Part shown: piece by piece, positions 20,625-31,800 of the stretch
Layout of the letters: each line of letters opens with the position of its first letter
Position numbering within the stretch: position 1 is the stretch's first letter
Source of the DNA: Candidatus Altimarinota bacterium
GTDB taxonomy: Bacteria; Patescibacteriota; Gracilibacteria; BD1-5; UBA2023
NCBI GenBank assembly: GCA_028714815.1
Contig: JAQTLR010000001.1
Span: 62,001 to 126,000, forward strand
Length of the DNA stretch: 64,000 nucleotides
Direction: 5' to 3'
Position numbers and translations under genes: made by a program
The notes under the pieces: model-generated
What the model saw: the letters and a program-made list of their open reading frames with translations, nothing else
Told to the model about the DNA's origin: nothing
The model's database searches: none

Positions 20625-23414
20625 TTACCATTCTCAGACTTTTTTCGAGGAATCGAAGTGGATCCCATCAACTCAATAGGGTTGAGGGATACCAGTGACC
20701 GTGTCATAAATAATGGGTTGTGTTTGGTTTCAGATATCTGCCCCATAGGTATAATTCACCCCTCAGGTAAATGTTACAGCCTGTACTCATTTTGTGGCAT
20801 AATTCCATCAGGAGACATTCGGTTGAGCACACCAGCTAGGACCGAATGTCCCAGTGGTATCAAGACTCGTTCCATCGGAAAAACCAAGCGGTGAATTGGT
20901 TCAAAAAGGGATAGTTCCTCAGGTAAAGCCGAAACTCGTATTTCAGAAGGCTTTTATGGTTCCATAGAGATAGGTATTCGTATTTCAACTGGATACATAT
21001 ATTCATCAAATATTATTGTAGGAGAAGAGATTATGGATACTGGAATTCTGCGATACGCCTGTAGGATCGTATATGAATGTCCAAATTCAGCCGTCCGCAT
21101 CATTATTGCCATAAGCATATATATTATTCAACACTCATGGATACATTTCAAACTTCACTCAATAGGAAGTATTGTTGAAGGCTAGGATATTATTGAGAGA
21201 AGAATTTGATTCAAATCAAAACCTTATTCCGGCAGCATTATTGTATACTTTCATATTTGAATATATATTATTTCCATGAGAATCCGTATTGATTCACACT
21301 CCTGTATTGTTGAAGATGTCAATATTTGAGAATACGCTATTATTAGTGCTTATATCCAATCATGAAACATTGTTGTATATTTTTATATTATGGAAAGTGG
21401 CATATCAGGTCCATAAGAAACTGTTTGCATGGTAGGAATTATAGATATCTACATTATGGAGCGTAATATTATCTGCGGTTGAAGAAATTCAATTCGTATT
21501 CTTTTTTCAATCCCCCGTTCAAGTTACATGATTCGCTCCAAGTCCATTCGTTAGCCCATCAAGCTTTACTCAGGCCAGGATAGTATTGCTTTTTAAAGAA
21601 AAAGAGGTTGTTATCTTATCGCTCGTGTAGAAGGTGACATCGCCTACTCAGACAATTGCGCTACATGTTCAAAATACAACAGCAGCAGTATTGATATAAT
21701 GTCCAGCAGCAAGCCTATATACGGTATTTGCGGCGAGAGTGGTCGGGATGGTATTTGTTCCTGGAGACAGATCTATTACGCTCATGGTAGCAGGATTGCA
21801 AGGGTTTGCACTCCAGTTCTCTGTATATATCGATGAGTTGGAAAAGATATCTCTGATATCAGACGGTGTATAGGTCCATCAAAAAGCATGTTTCGTAGCG
21901 CAGCTTGTAATATTCCCGCCATTTACTCCATTACACGACCATGTATAATCCGAAAGTATCCCGCCATCGGTCACTCATGTGGGAGTTCAAAGGGCACAAA
22001 GTTCTGTTGGAGTTATATATGAATGCCCTCCATTGTCTTTTCAACATATTCAATCCAACGGTCCGCTATTAACCGATATCTTTATATTATCGACCCAAGC
22101 TTTATCCTGTCATTCAAAAGTTGATGAGTCTTTTTCATAGCACCATTTAAATGCATATGTTCAAGGGATGTAAACGGAGGAAGCATAGGTGTTCCAGGCT
22201 TGTTCCCCAGACCACTGCGATTGCAGGACTCCGTTTGAATAAAAACTCAGAAAATCATAGCCTAGCTCTGAGGAAACCTTGTAGTCAAAATGGATATTGA
22301 AAGCAGATGCTTGGCTTGTCGTGACTTCAAAGCATGAAGTACTGCTATCTGTCTGATTTCAGCTTTCTAGGGAATAGCTTCATTCATTTTTTTCTGCCGT
22401 TGTGCGATTCCATGTTCATTGGGTCACGGTATATCAGCTTTCCGTTTCGAAACCTATGACACTATCCGTTCATCAAGGAACCGAAGGAGTCGAAATAGGG
22501 CTTGTTCATCATGCACCGCCACCATTACTATTGAGGTAATTCGTTATGAGTTGTATGGCTCCATTCGGATTGGACACTGTATTCATATCTGTCACTTCTT
22601 TATAATCCGGATCTGTCTCCAGTATGGTAGTGGTGTAATATTCATCCAATGCGTTTGCAAGATCCAATTTTCATGTATTGGTTCAAAGCAGATCCATGCC
22701 TCATTCAAAGAGTAGCGCTCCGGTTCCTCCGGAAAAGTCGAATCACCCGGTAAAGGAGTATCCGTTTGTCTGGTAATTTGATGGGATATTCGAATACCCT
22801 TCATGTACAAAGCTTTTATTTGAGATTATAGTCTGTATGTCGACACTATTTATCTCATTCGTGATGATGCTCGGGGCTCAGAGGATATACACAGTTGATC
22901 CGCTGCTTGTTTTTACGAACTTTCCATTATAGTTCCCTCTCACCATCGCTTTCATATTTTCTGCAGCATAGGTCTGCGGAATCATTGCCGCGATAGCATA
23001 GTCTTCATAGATTGCCGCTATCTGAAATTCATTTTTCGTATTCGTAACCGAATAAGCGTATTCATTTCCATTCAAGGGATCAGTAGGCTTCGGATTAAGC
23101 ATTCCTACTTTCTGAAAAGTTGAATCTCAGAATGTTCATTGGATCCAGGCGAGGGATCATGAATAAGTTACATTGAATGTATTTGAAGGGTCCGGGTAAC
23201 TTCCCGTTTTGATTTTAGAAATTTCCAATGTCTTGATGATATTGTTCAGATCCGTGACACGTCTGCTATCTTTCGCATTTTTGATGTAACCACCAACGCT
23301 CGTTATCGCTATTATTCCAAGTATCGCCAAGATGCTTATTACCACTATCAGTTCCGTAAGGGTAAAGGCTTCCGGTTTCTTGAATTCCAAGATCTTCTTT
23401 ATGTAATGTTTCAT
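20625..23414 (-). CDS. Prepilin-like protein fused to a beta-helix domain (UGA-rich)
   Basis: I read this frame codon by codon: 929 residues, no TAA/TAG, and about fifty UGA codons. Residues 1-45 are a type IV prepilin/pseudopilin N-terminus (EAF-TLTELIVVISILAILG, with Glu at +5 of the processing site). A pilin-like globular region follows, then Gly-rich linkers (for example around residue 300), a beta-sandwich region beginning IGFETES with paired Cys, and a C-terminal right-handed beta-helix with repeated Asn ladders (ITLHNVDIYNS, FSNIDIFNNT, IYSNMKVYNN). Beta-helices commonly bind or cleave polysaccharide. The protein may be a pilus-tip adhesin or a pseudopilin-delivered enzyme. With the standard code nothing recognisable remains over most of this interval. 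Confidence 0.8.
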
Positions 23415-23544
23415 AACCTGTAAATAGGAAATAAAATACGTAAGATATCAGGTGATTCATTTTCGGATATTGAGATTTTATAAGGATGATTATAGTAAAT
23501 AAATATATATTACAAGTTCTATTCAGAAACTCTGCGGAAATATC

Positions 23545-24066
23545 CTAAAATAGGGTTACCTCGCCGGCCGTTCATTCCGTGCTATTTCTTTCGCATAAGA
23601 GATCTTCCTTGAAGCTCTGAAGAAATAGATCTGCAGCTTTCTGGACTTGTTCCATGAAAGAAATTTCCTTGTAATCGAGGCGACGTTCCTTATTTTTTTC
23701 CAAGAGATATTCGTATATTTCCATTTCATCATCTCATACTCACATTTCTATTCTCGACAACAATAGGATTCTCTCGAAAGCCCTTCTCCATTTTCCCATA
23801 ATGGATACTTCGACGGCCTGACAAGCGATCCCTCCACTGAGAGGAGAAGTACGGAAAGCATCTGCTACCCTGAAACGAACCTCGTCGACGTACATTCATG
23901 ATTTCTGGATATCCAATCATGTATGGCACTTGAATTCGCCTTTCATCCGAACCTTCGTATATAAGTTTTCATGTTCCATCATGACTATTCCAGCCCCGGA
24001 TAAGTGGGGGACTTCTCATTTTGCGACGATACTCAGACAGTTTCCGTCTCGAAGAATGCTCTGCAT
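23545..24066 (-). CDS. Hypothetical protein, 173 residues
   Basis: The frame is open from TAA at 24106 to TAG at 23545-23547; the first good start is ATG 24064-24066. It contains about six in-frame UGA codons. The middle (VDEVRFRVADAFRTSPLSGG, then VSIMGKWRRAFERILLLSR) looks like a small beta-barrel followed by helices and ends in an acidic/basic helical tail. A PilZ-like fold is possible but I cannot support it. It lies upstream of the prepilin fusion on the same strand. A different frame is open over 23729-23929, but it gives a poorer protein and ends early. Confidence 0.5.
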
Positions 24067-24280
24067 AGATAATAGAGAGTTAAGATATAAGGGGAACTTC
24101 CCCAATTACGCAGAAATTATGTAAACCGGATATTAAAATTTCATTAAAATTCCAAACATTTTTCCAGACTCCCCATTTCCGTTCCTACTTAAAGCCAAAA
24201 CTTTAGAATATATTTTCTCTGTACAAAATCGGATTCGATGTTATAGAGTGACTAGTATCATATTTTTCCGCAACAGAAAA

Positions 24281-24304
24281 AGAACGGATGAAGCCGTTCT
24301 TTTT
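24281..24304. terminator. Bidirectional terminator 1
   Basis: AGAACGG and CCGTTCT form a 7-bp stem with a 6-nt loop. TTTT follows on the right and an A run precedes on the left (24277-24280), so it can act in both directions. Confidence 0.7.
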
Positions 24305-24326
24305 GATATTTCTGATAAAAAAATAA

Positions 24327-24363
24327 TCCCAAACACTCTTTCGAGCGCCTGGGATGTTTTTTT
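24327..24363. terminator. Bidirectional terminator 2 with GAAA tetraloop on the minus strand
   Basis: On the minus strand TCCCAGGCGCTC and GAGTGTTTGGGA pair over 12 bp (including G-U pairs) and are closed by a GAAA tetraloop, followed by TTATTTTTTT. On the plus strand a T run lies at 24357-24363. It probably ends transcription of the 24637-26998 operon or of a small RNA after it. Confidence 0.75.
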
Positions 24364-24636
24364 CAAATGGTGGCACCTAGTTGAGGAAGTTAGAACTGCT
24401 TTGCAATCATCAGAGTTCATTCCATACGTTCCAAAACTGAGTGAAATTTTACCCCCAGGATAGACTCACTATATTGTTTGGTGTAATGGTGTGGAAGATC
24501 TTTGATGACAGCCCGACGAAGCTGCTATTACAAACCGTTTAAGGAGGATGATTGAGAAGTGGGGGTTGATAATGCCGATCGCATTAGGGGCTTGCGTTTA
24601 TTAGCTTAATATCTTTTTATCTTACTGTTGCTGGTT

Positions 24637-25494
24637 TTAATATTTGAGAGGTAGTTCTTTTTGGTCAACTACTTCATCTGGCTCTATTCATAACATAACC
24701 ATTTCCTCATAACCTATGTTATATGATGCTTTAACTAGGACTCAGTAGAATCGTTTCTCAGTAAATGGGATCGATAGGAATCATTCTAAGAATTTTCCGC
24801 GAGGTCACTGTATGATTACGGATGTTAGGAAGAACGTCGCAATCATACCAGCAACACTGATAGTCGATTTTATATCCGAAGAGACGGATATTGTTCCACT
24901 CAAAAAGACTCATAGTATCCAGTGTACGAAATACATAGCTATGGCCATTATCAGAATCCAGGATGTTGATCTATATATCGGATATATGTCTTTGAGTCGC
25001 TTGATGTCACATTCTTTTAAGACTCAGTTAAGAATTCATCAACTTGCATGGAGGTAGGGGTCTTTTGAATCGGTTATGATTTTCACAATGAATCCATCCC
25101 CCTTGTTTAGATAATTAAAGCCCAGCAGAACCTCGCTGTTACGCTTGCTTATTTTATGTATCACCTCTGTATTCTCATCACTTTTATACCATACCTCGAC
25201 CCCTAATATTTTACATGAATCTGAAAGTGTGATCTTCACATTGCTTCAACCAGAAAAGTCTTTTTCCTCCACAGCCTCTTTTCAGTCATTAAAAAAAGCT
25301 ACATCATGAATTATTACGTTCTCTGCTTCTATTCAACTATAAGAGAATCTCAGTTTAGGATGGTATTTGCTCGCCTCATTTAAGTCTTTATGCAAATGGA
25401 TGTAGGAAATACTTTTCTGAGCCTTAAAGTTTTGTAAATAAAATGTTGTTATAGTAAATATGAGTCAGATAGCTCAAATTATATATGAAATCAT
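24637..25494 (-). CDS. Membrane protein partner of the MBL-fold hydrolase
   Basis: The frame gives 285 residues with about ten in-frame UGA codons and stop TAA (24637-24639). An N-terminal hydrophobic segment (residues 1-20) is followed by a soluble beta-rich domain (about 45-155), then hydrophobic helices in the C-terminal third (SWILIMAIAMYFVHWILGVF and IATFFLTSVI) and an acidic tail. Its start lies 31 nt after the stop of the MBL-fold gene, so the two form an operon. I recognise no family. A membrane effector or anchor for the hydrolase is an inference from position. Confidence 0.6.
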
Positions 25495-25525
25495 GATTTT
25501 TCGTGTTAACAGATAATTATAGATT

Positions 25526-26998
25526 CTATAAAGGATGCTTGACCCCGTTTTTATAATCATTACTGAAATGGACATGGGGAGGTTCATGCGTATTACTGTT
25601 TACATGTCAGCAACCTTCGCAACAATCGTGCTCTACGAAAAATGCGCACGGAGCTACTTGACCACTCCCTTTCTTTCAAAAATTTTCTCGTTTATTTGGA
25701 ACGAAGTATTCTTTGGTATCTGTTATTTTTTGCAAGTCCTGAATCACAGTAGGCGAGTAGTGCGTATGCGCCGACCCATGGTGTGACACTTTAATGAATT
25801 CACATTCCTTTGAAGGAAGGTTATCCAAGAACTTGCAGATATTCTTGATATCCATATCACCAGTGATAAGGATGCTTTTCCCGCTCTGAACGGACGTTAC
25901 TCTTGCCAAGATGCCAAAATTATTTTGTTCCTTTTTGAGGCGCAGAATATCAACTACCTTTTTCCCAAACGGTGTCAATGATCATTCCAATTCATTTCAC
26001 AAGGAACTGAGTTTGACACTGAAATCGCGAAGCAGTTCCAACAGTTTTTCTTCCTTTTCAGTAAGCTCCAATTTACCAAGTTCATTTACTAATTCCGAGA
26101 GATTCGTTGCTTCGTCATGCCACAAATAAGTATATAAGATTCACTCTTCGAAAAATTCAAATTCCCGACTTGTGGAAGTTCATGTCTTTTTATGGAAGAG
26201 TGTTTCAAAATATCTAATCGTACTAGAAAAGCTTCATCGGATATTTGAACCCGTAAAGCTTTCAAGCGATGATTCACCAATGAACGTAATCAAAGAGTTA
26301 AACGACTGGATCAGTTCACTTATTTGGTTTTTTAACTGCCCCATAAAATCCTTATGAAGGGAGAATAATCAACTTATAGGATTGTCGTTGCTCCATCATT
26401 CAAAATTCTTATTAAGGTCCAAGATTTCCTGTTTCTCCTTTTTTGAAAGAGTATGATGTCCCTGTCATACTTTCGGGAATCTACAAGAATAACTAACATC
26501 AAACTGTTTACTGCACTCCTTATCGCATTTTAATGTTTCGTATGGCTCAGATGAAACTAGTTCAAATGGCTTGACGAGAATAATACCTGCCCTGTATTCG
26601 GATTCCTTATTTGCAAAGAGATGTAATGTGAGTTGGGATAATGAACTTATAGTGTGCGATAAATAATAGAGTCTCTTTACTCTTTGGACCCCTTTGCTAC
26701 AAACCCTTGTCGGTCCTTCTGGTTTCAATAGGAGTCACAGAGTATCAGGCATATACAGTTTCTCGATTTGGTTATTTTTCAATAAATGCAAGAATCCGTC
26801 ATAATGATCCTTGTGGTAATGAGTTAGAAAGGCGTGATTGAAAATAATATCGCCTGAAATAGACTTCTTTATTTCATTCGAATAACCAGCATCGAAAATG
26901 AGGTTTATCCGCTTTTCTTGTGTCTCATCCCATATTAACGTGGAATCTCCATATCCGTTTGATTTGGAAACATTTAGAACATGAATGGTTGCTGTCAT
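25526..26998 (-). CDS. MBL-fold metallo-hydrolase, ComEC-like domain
   Basis: This 490-residue soluble protein has the metallo-beta-lactamase metal motif THYHKDHYDG near residue 60. A long helical insert follows, then ILITGDMD and VSHHGSAHTHYS, which match the C-terminal metal ligands of the ComEC/Rec2-type MBL domain. No ComEC membrane domain is present. The tail carries several Cys and His (PCAFFVEHDCCEGCGH). Stand-alone proteins of this type are often found in defence or competence loci and may cleave nucleic acid or nucleotide substrates. About a dozen UGA codons interrupt the frame. It is co-directional with the membrane-protein gene and lies downstream of rmuC. Start ATG 26996-26998, stop TAG. 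Confidence 0.75.
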
Positions 26999-27044
26999 CT
27001 GAATATATTAACGGTTAGTTGGTAAAGATTTATTTGTTTTTAAG

Positions 27045-28400
27045 CTACTGAGTCTTTTCTGACTCGGATGCATCGGGATATCCCGCTCCGATAAGCTCCA
27101 CTTCCTCCTCCAAATGTTTTCCATCCAATTGCTTCTCTGTCTTCGCTCCGAGTGTCTTCAAACGTTCTATGGTTGAGGTAATGCTGCCTTTTCCGGTTTT
27201 CAGCTTTCATATAGCTTGATCGTGGGTCTCCAAGGACTTTTCAAGAGCCTTTTTGATTCCCTCCATATCACCAAGAAATCCAATGAATTTTTCGTAAAGT
27301 TGTCCTCAAATTCTCGCTATTTCCAGAACATTCTTCGTTTGCTTTTCATGACGCCATAAGGTTGCAACCGTTTTCAGTGATATAAGAAGCGTGGTTGGTG
27401 ATACTAGGACGATCTTTCGGTCCCATGCGTAGGTGAACAGCGATCAATCGGTAGTTAATGCAAGCGTAAGAGACGCTTCGATCGGAACAAACATCATGGT
27501 AAAGTCGGGGCTGCGTAAATCCGCATTGGATGGATAATCCTTTTTTGCAAGCTCATCGATATGACTCTTTACGGATGCAAGATGCCCAGAAAGATGCATT
27601 TTCTTTTCAGCTTCCTCTTCGGAACTCACAAACCGCTCATAATGCGTGAGAGATACTTTCGAATCAACTACTATCGTTTTTCATTCAGGAAGAATTATGA
27701 GAACATCCGGTTTTACTGGTGTTCATGTATCACTTTTAAGTCCGAGTCCTTCTCATTGCAAAACATATTCGGAACCTCTCCGGAGTCCTGATTTTTCAAG
27801 GAGATCTTCAAGGACGAGTTCGCCCCAGTCTCACTGTGTCTTTGAATCACCACGAAGAGCTTTTGTAAGATTTTTGGCATCATTAGCGAGATCTTGATTC
27901 ATATGTGTGAGTTGTTTGATTTGTTCCATCAAACTAGCATTTGTTTGTATTCAGCTTTCCCGATTCTCCTTTACCTCCTTTTGGAACGTTTCAAGTTTTT
28001 CCTTCAATGGCTTCAATAAAATATCTACTTGTTCTCTGTTATCCTTAGTGAGGCTAACTCGGTTGGATTCAAGAATCTTATTCGCGATATTCTCAAATTC
28101 GGTCTTGAATTCTTTCTTCGTATCCTCAATCTCTTGCTTTCTTTTTTCAACTTTTTCAAGTAGATTTTTATTTTCATTATCCAGTCCTGCTAATTTTCCA
28201 GTCAGTTCTACTATCGTCTTTTCGGAAGCACTTCTTTTTAATTCAAGGTCCTGGATTGTAGATTCCTTTTCGGAAATGGTTTTTTCAAGAGAAATCTTTT
28301 CAGCCTCAAAAAACGATTTCTTACTGTTTGTAGTTATCGCGAAATATACTGCTCCGGCTAACAGGATTACAAGGAGGATGATTATGGATTCGAGCATCAT
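27045..28400 (-). CDS. rmuC: RmuC-family DNA recombination protein
   Basis: This 451-residue protein has an N-terminal membrane anchor (MMLESIIILLVILLAGAVYF), a long coiled coil (about residues 30-150), then the RmuC nuclease-like domain: LTKALRGDSKTQ-UGA-DWGELVLEDLLEKSGL, KPDVLIILP and IVVDSKVSLTHYER. The UGA in TQ-G-DWGE falls on a Gly that is near-invariant in RmuC. RmuC limits DNA inversion and rearrangement and carries a PD-(D/E)XK-like core. Length is typical. It is divergent from the XRE-helicase operon. Stop TAG at 27045-27047. Confidence 0.9.
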
Positions 28401-28588
28401 GAAAGAAATTTAGGTGATAAATTTTGAACTTGGTAGACCATAGAACAATTGATTATGATATGAAAGATTATTAAAAATTTCTTAATTTTTTGAAGAAAAT
28501 TTCAAAAAGTCATTTCGTTAAAAATCGATTTCGTTTTTCATTATATACAAATATACTACTACCGGTAATTATTCTTTTGAAAAAACAT

Positions 28589-28846
28589 ATGAAACCATCT
28601 GCTGCGGAAAACTGGATTGGAGAGAGGGTTCGAGAACTCAGGAAGGATAAAGGGATATCGCAGGAAGTTCTTGCGGTAAAAGCTGGTATACCAATGGTAA
28701 GTCTGGCCAAAGTGGAACAGGGGCAGATAAAGAAACCTTCATTCCCCATGGTTTGGAAAATAACCATCGCACTCGGTATTAGTCTTAATGAATTCGTGGA
28801 AGGACTGAATTCACAAGAATTACTTTTTAACGCAAACAAATCGTAA
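28589..28846 (+). CDS. XRE-family HTH regulator
   Basis: This 85-residue protein is a single lambda-Cro type helix-turn-helix (IGERVRELRKDKGISQEVLAVKAGIP, then LAKVEQGQIKKPS), the usual layout for XRE repressors. I use the ATG at 28589 because the longer frame from 28490 adds a basic stretch unlike the family. The next gene, a giant helicase, starts 2 nt after its TAA, so it very likely controls that operon, as small HTH repressors often do for defence and restriction genes. Confidence 0.8.
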   Translation: MKPSAAENWIGERVRELRKDKGISQEVLAVKAGIPMVSLAKVEQGQIKKPSFPMVWKITIALGISLNEFVEGLNSQELLFNANKS

Positions 28847-28847
28847 T

Positions 28848-31800
28848 ATGCAAACAAAAAGACTTTCGGACCTTATAGAATTTACCCGACAAACAGCCCT
28901 TCTTAGAACAAAGCCAATTTCAGAAATATCAAGACATGGCATTTTCGAGGCCTCAGAATCAGATATCATAGGATTGCCATGAGTATACATCAATGCTATG
29001 GATGATGATGAGGATAGTGATAGTATCTGGCTAAAAGTAGATCGTCTTTCCGAAACTCAGGCACCCATTCCCTGATCTCTTGGACTTCAATCTTGGATAG
29101 AAATTCCCAAAGGGGTCTCGAAAGAACCGACTATTCTTCCTGTTACGAATGCTGGTTCAGTCTTTTCAGATGAAGAACTGAAAATTCGTGAGCTCGACAG
29201 CCAGGCGTCTATTCATTTTGAATCTTTTGATTCAAAAGAGGATATAGAGAAACAATACCAATCGTATCTGTTGAATGTATGGAAACCTTGGGCTAATGAA
29301 GAACGAAAAAGAAGAAAGACTATATCCCTGTATTCAAAATTATTTTCACTAAAACAACAACTTGATGGGGATCTTGGGGATGGTCAACTTGAATTTGCAT
29401 GGGGTGTTGGTATTGCTTTATGGAAGACGGAAACTTTCAAGGTGGACTATCCTATGATCACACAACTTGCTGAAATTTCGCTTGATGAAAAAACACTGGC
29501 TATCATGATTTGTCCTCGGGAGACTGATCCAAGAGTTGAACTTGAAGTTTTTATGACAGATGATAATCCATGAATTGCCGCATTGGATAAGACGTCTAAG
29601 GAATTCTTTTCTCAACAGGATTTTGTTTTCTCCCCATTTGATCGTGGTACCTTTGAACCTATACTTAGATCTGCTGTCTGAAATCTTGATCCGAATGGAA
29701 AATATTGGGCAGAAAACACTTCTGAAACCGATCGATCAACCCCAAAAGCTGATGAGAACCTAAAAATAACGGATACCTGGGTTATTTTTGCCCGACCAAG
29801 AAATGCGAGTATTTTTCTGGATGATCTCGCTAGATTTCAGAAACTTCTTGATGCTGGTTGAGAAATCGTAGAAATTATTTCGTCCGCAATCTCCTCAATT
29901 ATTACCGATCCTTCATTGTTAAATGAGGAAATGATACTTCCATCATTCCGATGAGTCTCGATGGTATCTGGATCATGAGAATGATCGGAATCAGAAGTGA
30001 AAGATTTGTTCTTCCCTATGCCATTCAACGATGAACAGGTCAGAATTATTCAACTTCTCGAAACTTCCAATGGGGTTGTTGTACAGGGGCCACCGGGAAC
30101 AGGAAAAACCCATACGATTGCCAACGTAATTTGTCATTACTTGGCAACTGGAAAAAAAGTACTTGTTACATCCATGAAAGATCCAGCGCTTGCGGTTCTG
30201 CGAGAAAAGCTTCCGTCAGAAATACGTCCGTTGGCAGTGAGTCTCCTTTCGTCTGAACAAGAAGGTATTAAGCTTTTTGAATTTGCTGTCGCGAAAATAG
30301 CCTCTGAGATACAAAGAATTGATCGAATATGACTTCGCAGGGAAATAGAGAGGTTGGAATCCGATCTTGATACATATCATTCCAGACTTGCGAAGAACTC
30401 TATGCAAACAGCTCGCATTGCTTCCAGAAAGTTGTCGCCTATTGAAATTGAGGGGGTAAAAATATTCCCAGATCAGGCTGCGCAGGAGGTGATGGCTAAT
30501 ATAGATACAGATCCTTGGCTGACAGATGAGATAACGGTAGAAGAAAGATTTACGCCTCGTTTTTCCGAGGAAGATATCGCAAAACTCCGTGAAGCGAGAA
30601 GATTTCTTTGAAATGATCTCGACTATCTCGGAGCACATCTACCGGAAATACATACTTTCCCGGATTTATCAGAGCTCATAAGGACGCACAAGGACTTATC
30701 CGAATCAAACAAGATTCAATCAAAAATAGACTCATGAGAGATTCCTCAACTCATTGATTCATCGAAAGAGACCTTTCAAAATGCCAGAGAGCTTTTTGAA
30801 TGAATTTCGAATCTCAGGATTTTGAGACAGCGCCTGGGAGGAATGCAAATGGAAGGTCGTAGTCAATTTCTCTCAGAGCTTCGATCACAAGGTCAAGAAT
30901 CCCCACGATTCACCCCTATGTGGAAAATTTTTCAAGAAATCCAAACGGAACTTGCTGAGAAGGTTAAATTTATCGACCGTCCTATTGCCATTATAGAAAA
31001 TGCTGAATCTGATGCCATTCTTATAAAAGCTATACAAAATCTCTCGGAGGGAAAGTCTGCCTTTTCTTTACTAGAATTCGGAAAGAGTGAACAAAAAAAG
31101 ATGCTTACCGGAATACGGATAATTGCATCAGAACCAAAAAGTACGGAGGATTGGAATTATGTTCTTTCTCTTTTGAATCATAGGAAAAGGCTTCTTGAAC
31201 TCATTATTAGATGGAACGCGGTTGCATCTGAAATGAGCATTCCTGTCGTGAATCCAGCCTTAGAATGAATAAAGGAGGTTGAAAGACTTTGAACGGTGTG
31301 CAATCTCATACGAAAAATTGTAGGGCTTGAAAACACTATTAAAGCATCTATCTCATTGGTATTCCCTGGGACTTATTCACCAGAATTTGTTTATGATGAG
31401 GCTAAGATCGAAGTGATAGGGAAAATTCTATCGTATCACCTCATGAAAAATCGACTTGCCGAAGCTTGGGCAATAAAAGAACGCTTTCAAGGGGCTATCG
31501 GAGGGTGTTCTGGTCGTGTGTCACGGTTAATGAAAGACTTTTTTGAACAAATGGTCGGAAATCCGAGTATTGAGGAAGATACTATCAAGAACGAATGGAC
31601 AGGTTTATTGGAGGAGCTAAGACGAGTTCGCTGACTTCGACCACATCTGGATACGATGTCAGAAATTACAGAACTCATCAGGGATTCAGGCGCTCCAAAG
31701 TGGGCAGATCGCCTCATTACAGACTCTGTACAATCGAGTTTAGACCCTCTTCTTCCTGGCAACTGGCGTGCCATATGGCGACTTAGGCGATTGGAGAATT

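Larger units (their letters stand above)
24067..24636. other. Non-coding region with two tandem terminators
   Basis: No convincing gene is present in these 570 bases in either code. A 72-codon plus-strand frame at 24248 runs straight through two terminator hairpins and is rejected. The part between 24364 and 24636 contains short hairpins but I could not match it to tRNA, tmRNA, SRP, RNase P or 6S RNA. It may hold a small unrecognised RNA on the minus strand that ends at the GAAA-loop terminator. Confidence 0.45.

Noticed and set aside
23729-23929. Alternative minus frame over the 173-residue gene
   Set aside because: With UGA=Gly it ends at a TAA at 23690-23692 and gives a Gly/Arg-rich, low-quality protein; the neighbouring frame is open for longer and more protein-like.
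24380-24450. tRNA-Ala-like anticodon loop (CTTTGCAAT)
   Set aside because: The anticodon stem does not pair, and no acceptor stem or matching T arm surrounds it.
24248-24463. 72-codon plus-strand open frame
   Set aside because: It runs through two terminator hairpins with U tracts, has no ribosome site, and its sequence is the hairpin arms.
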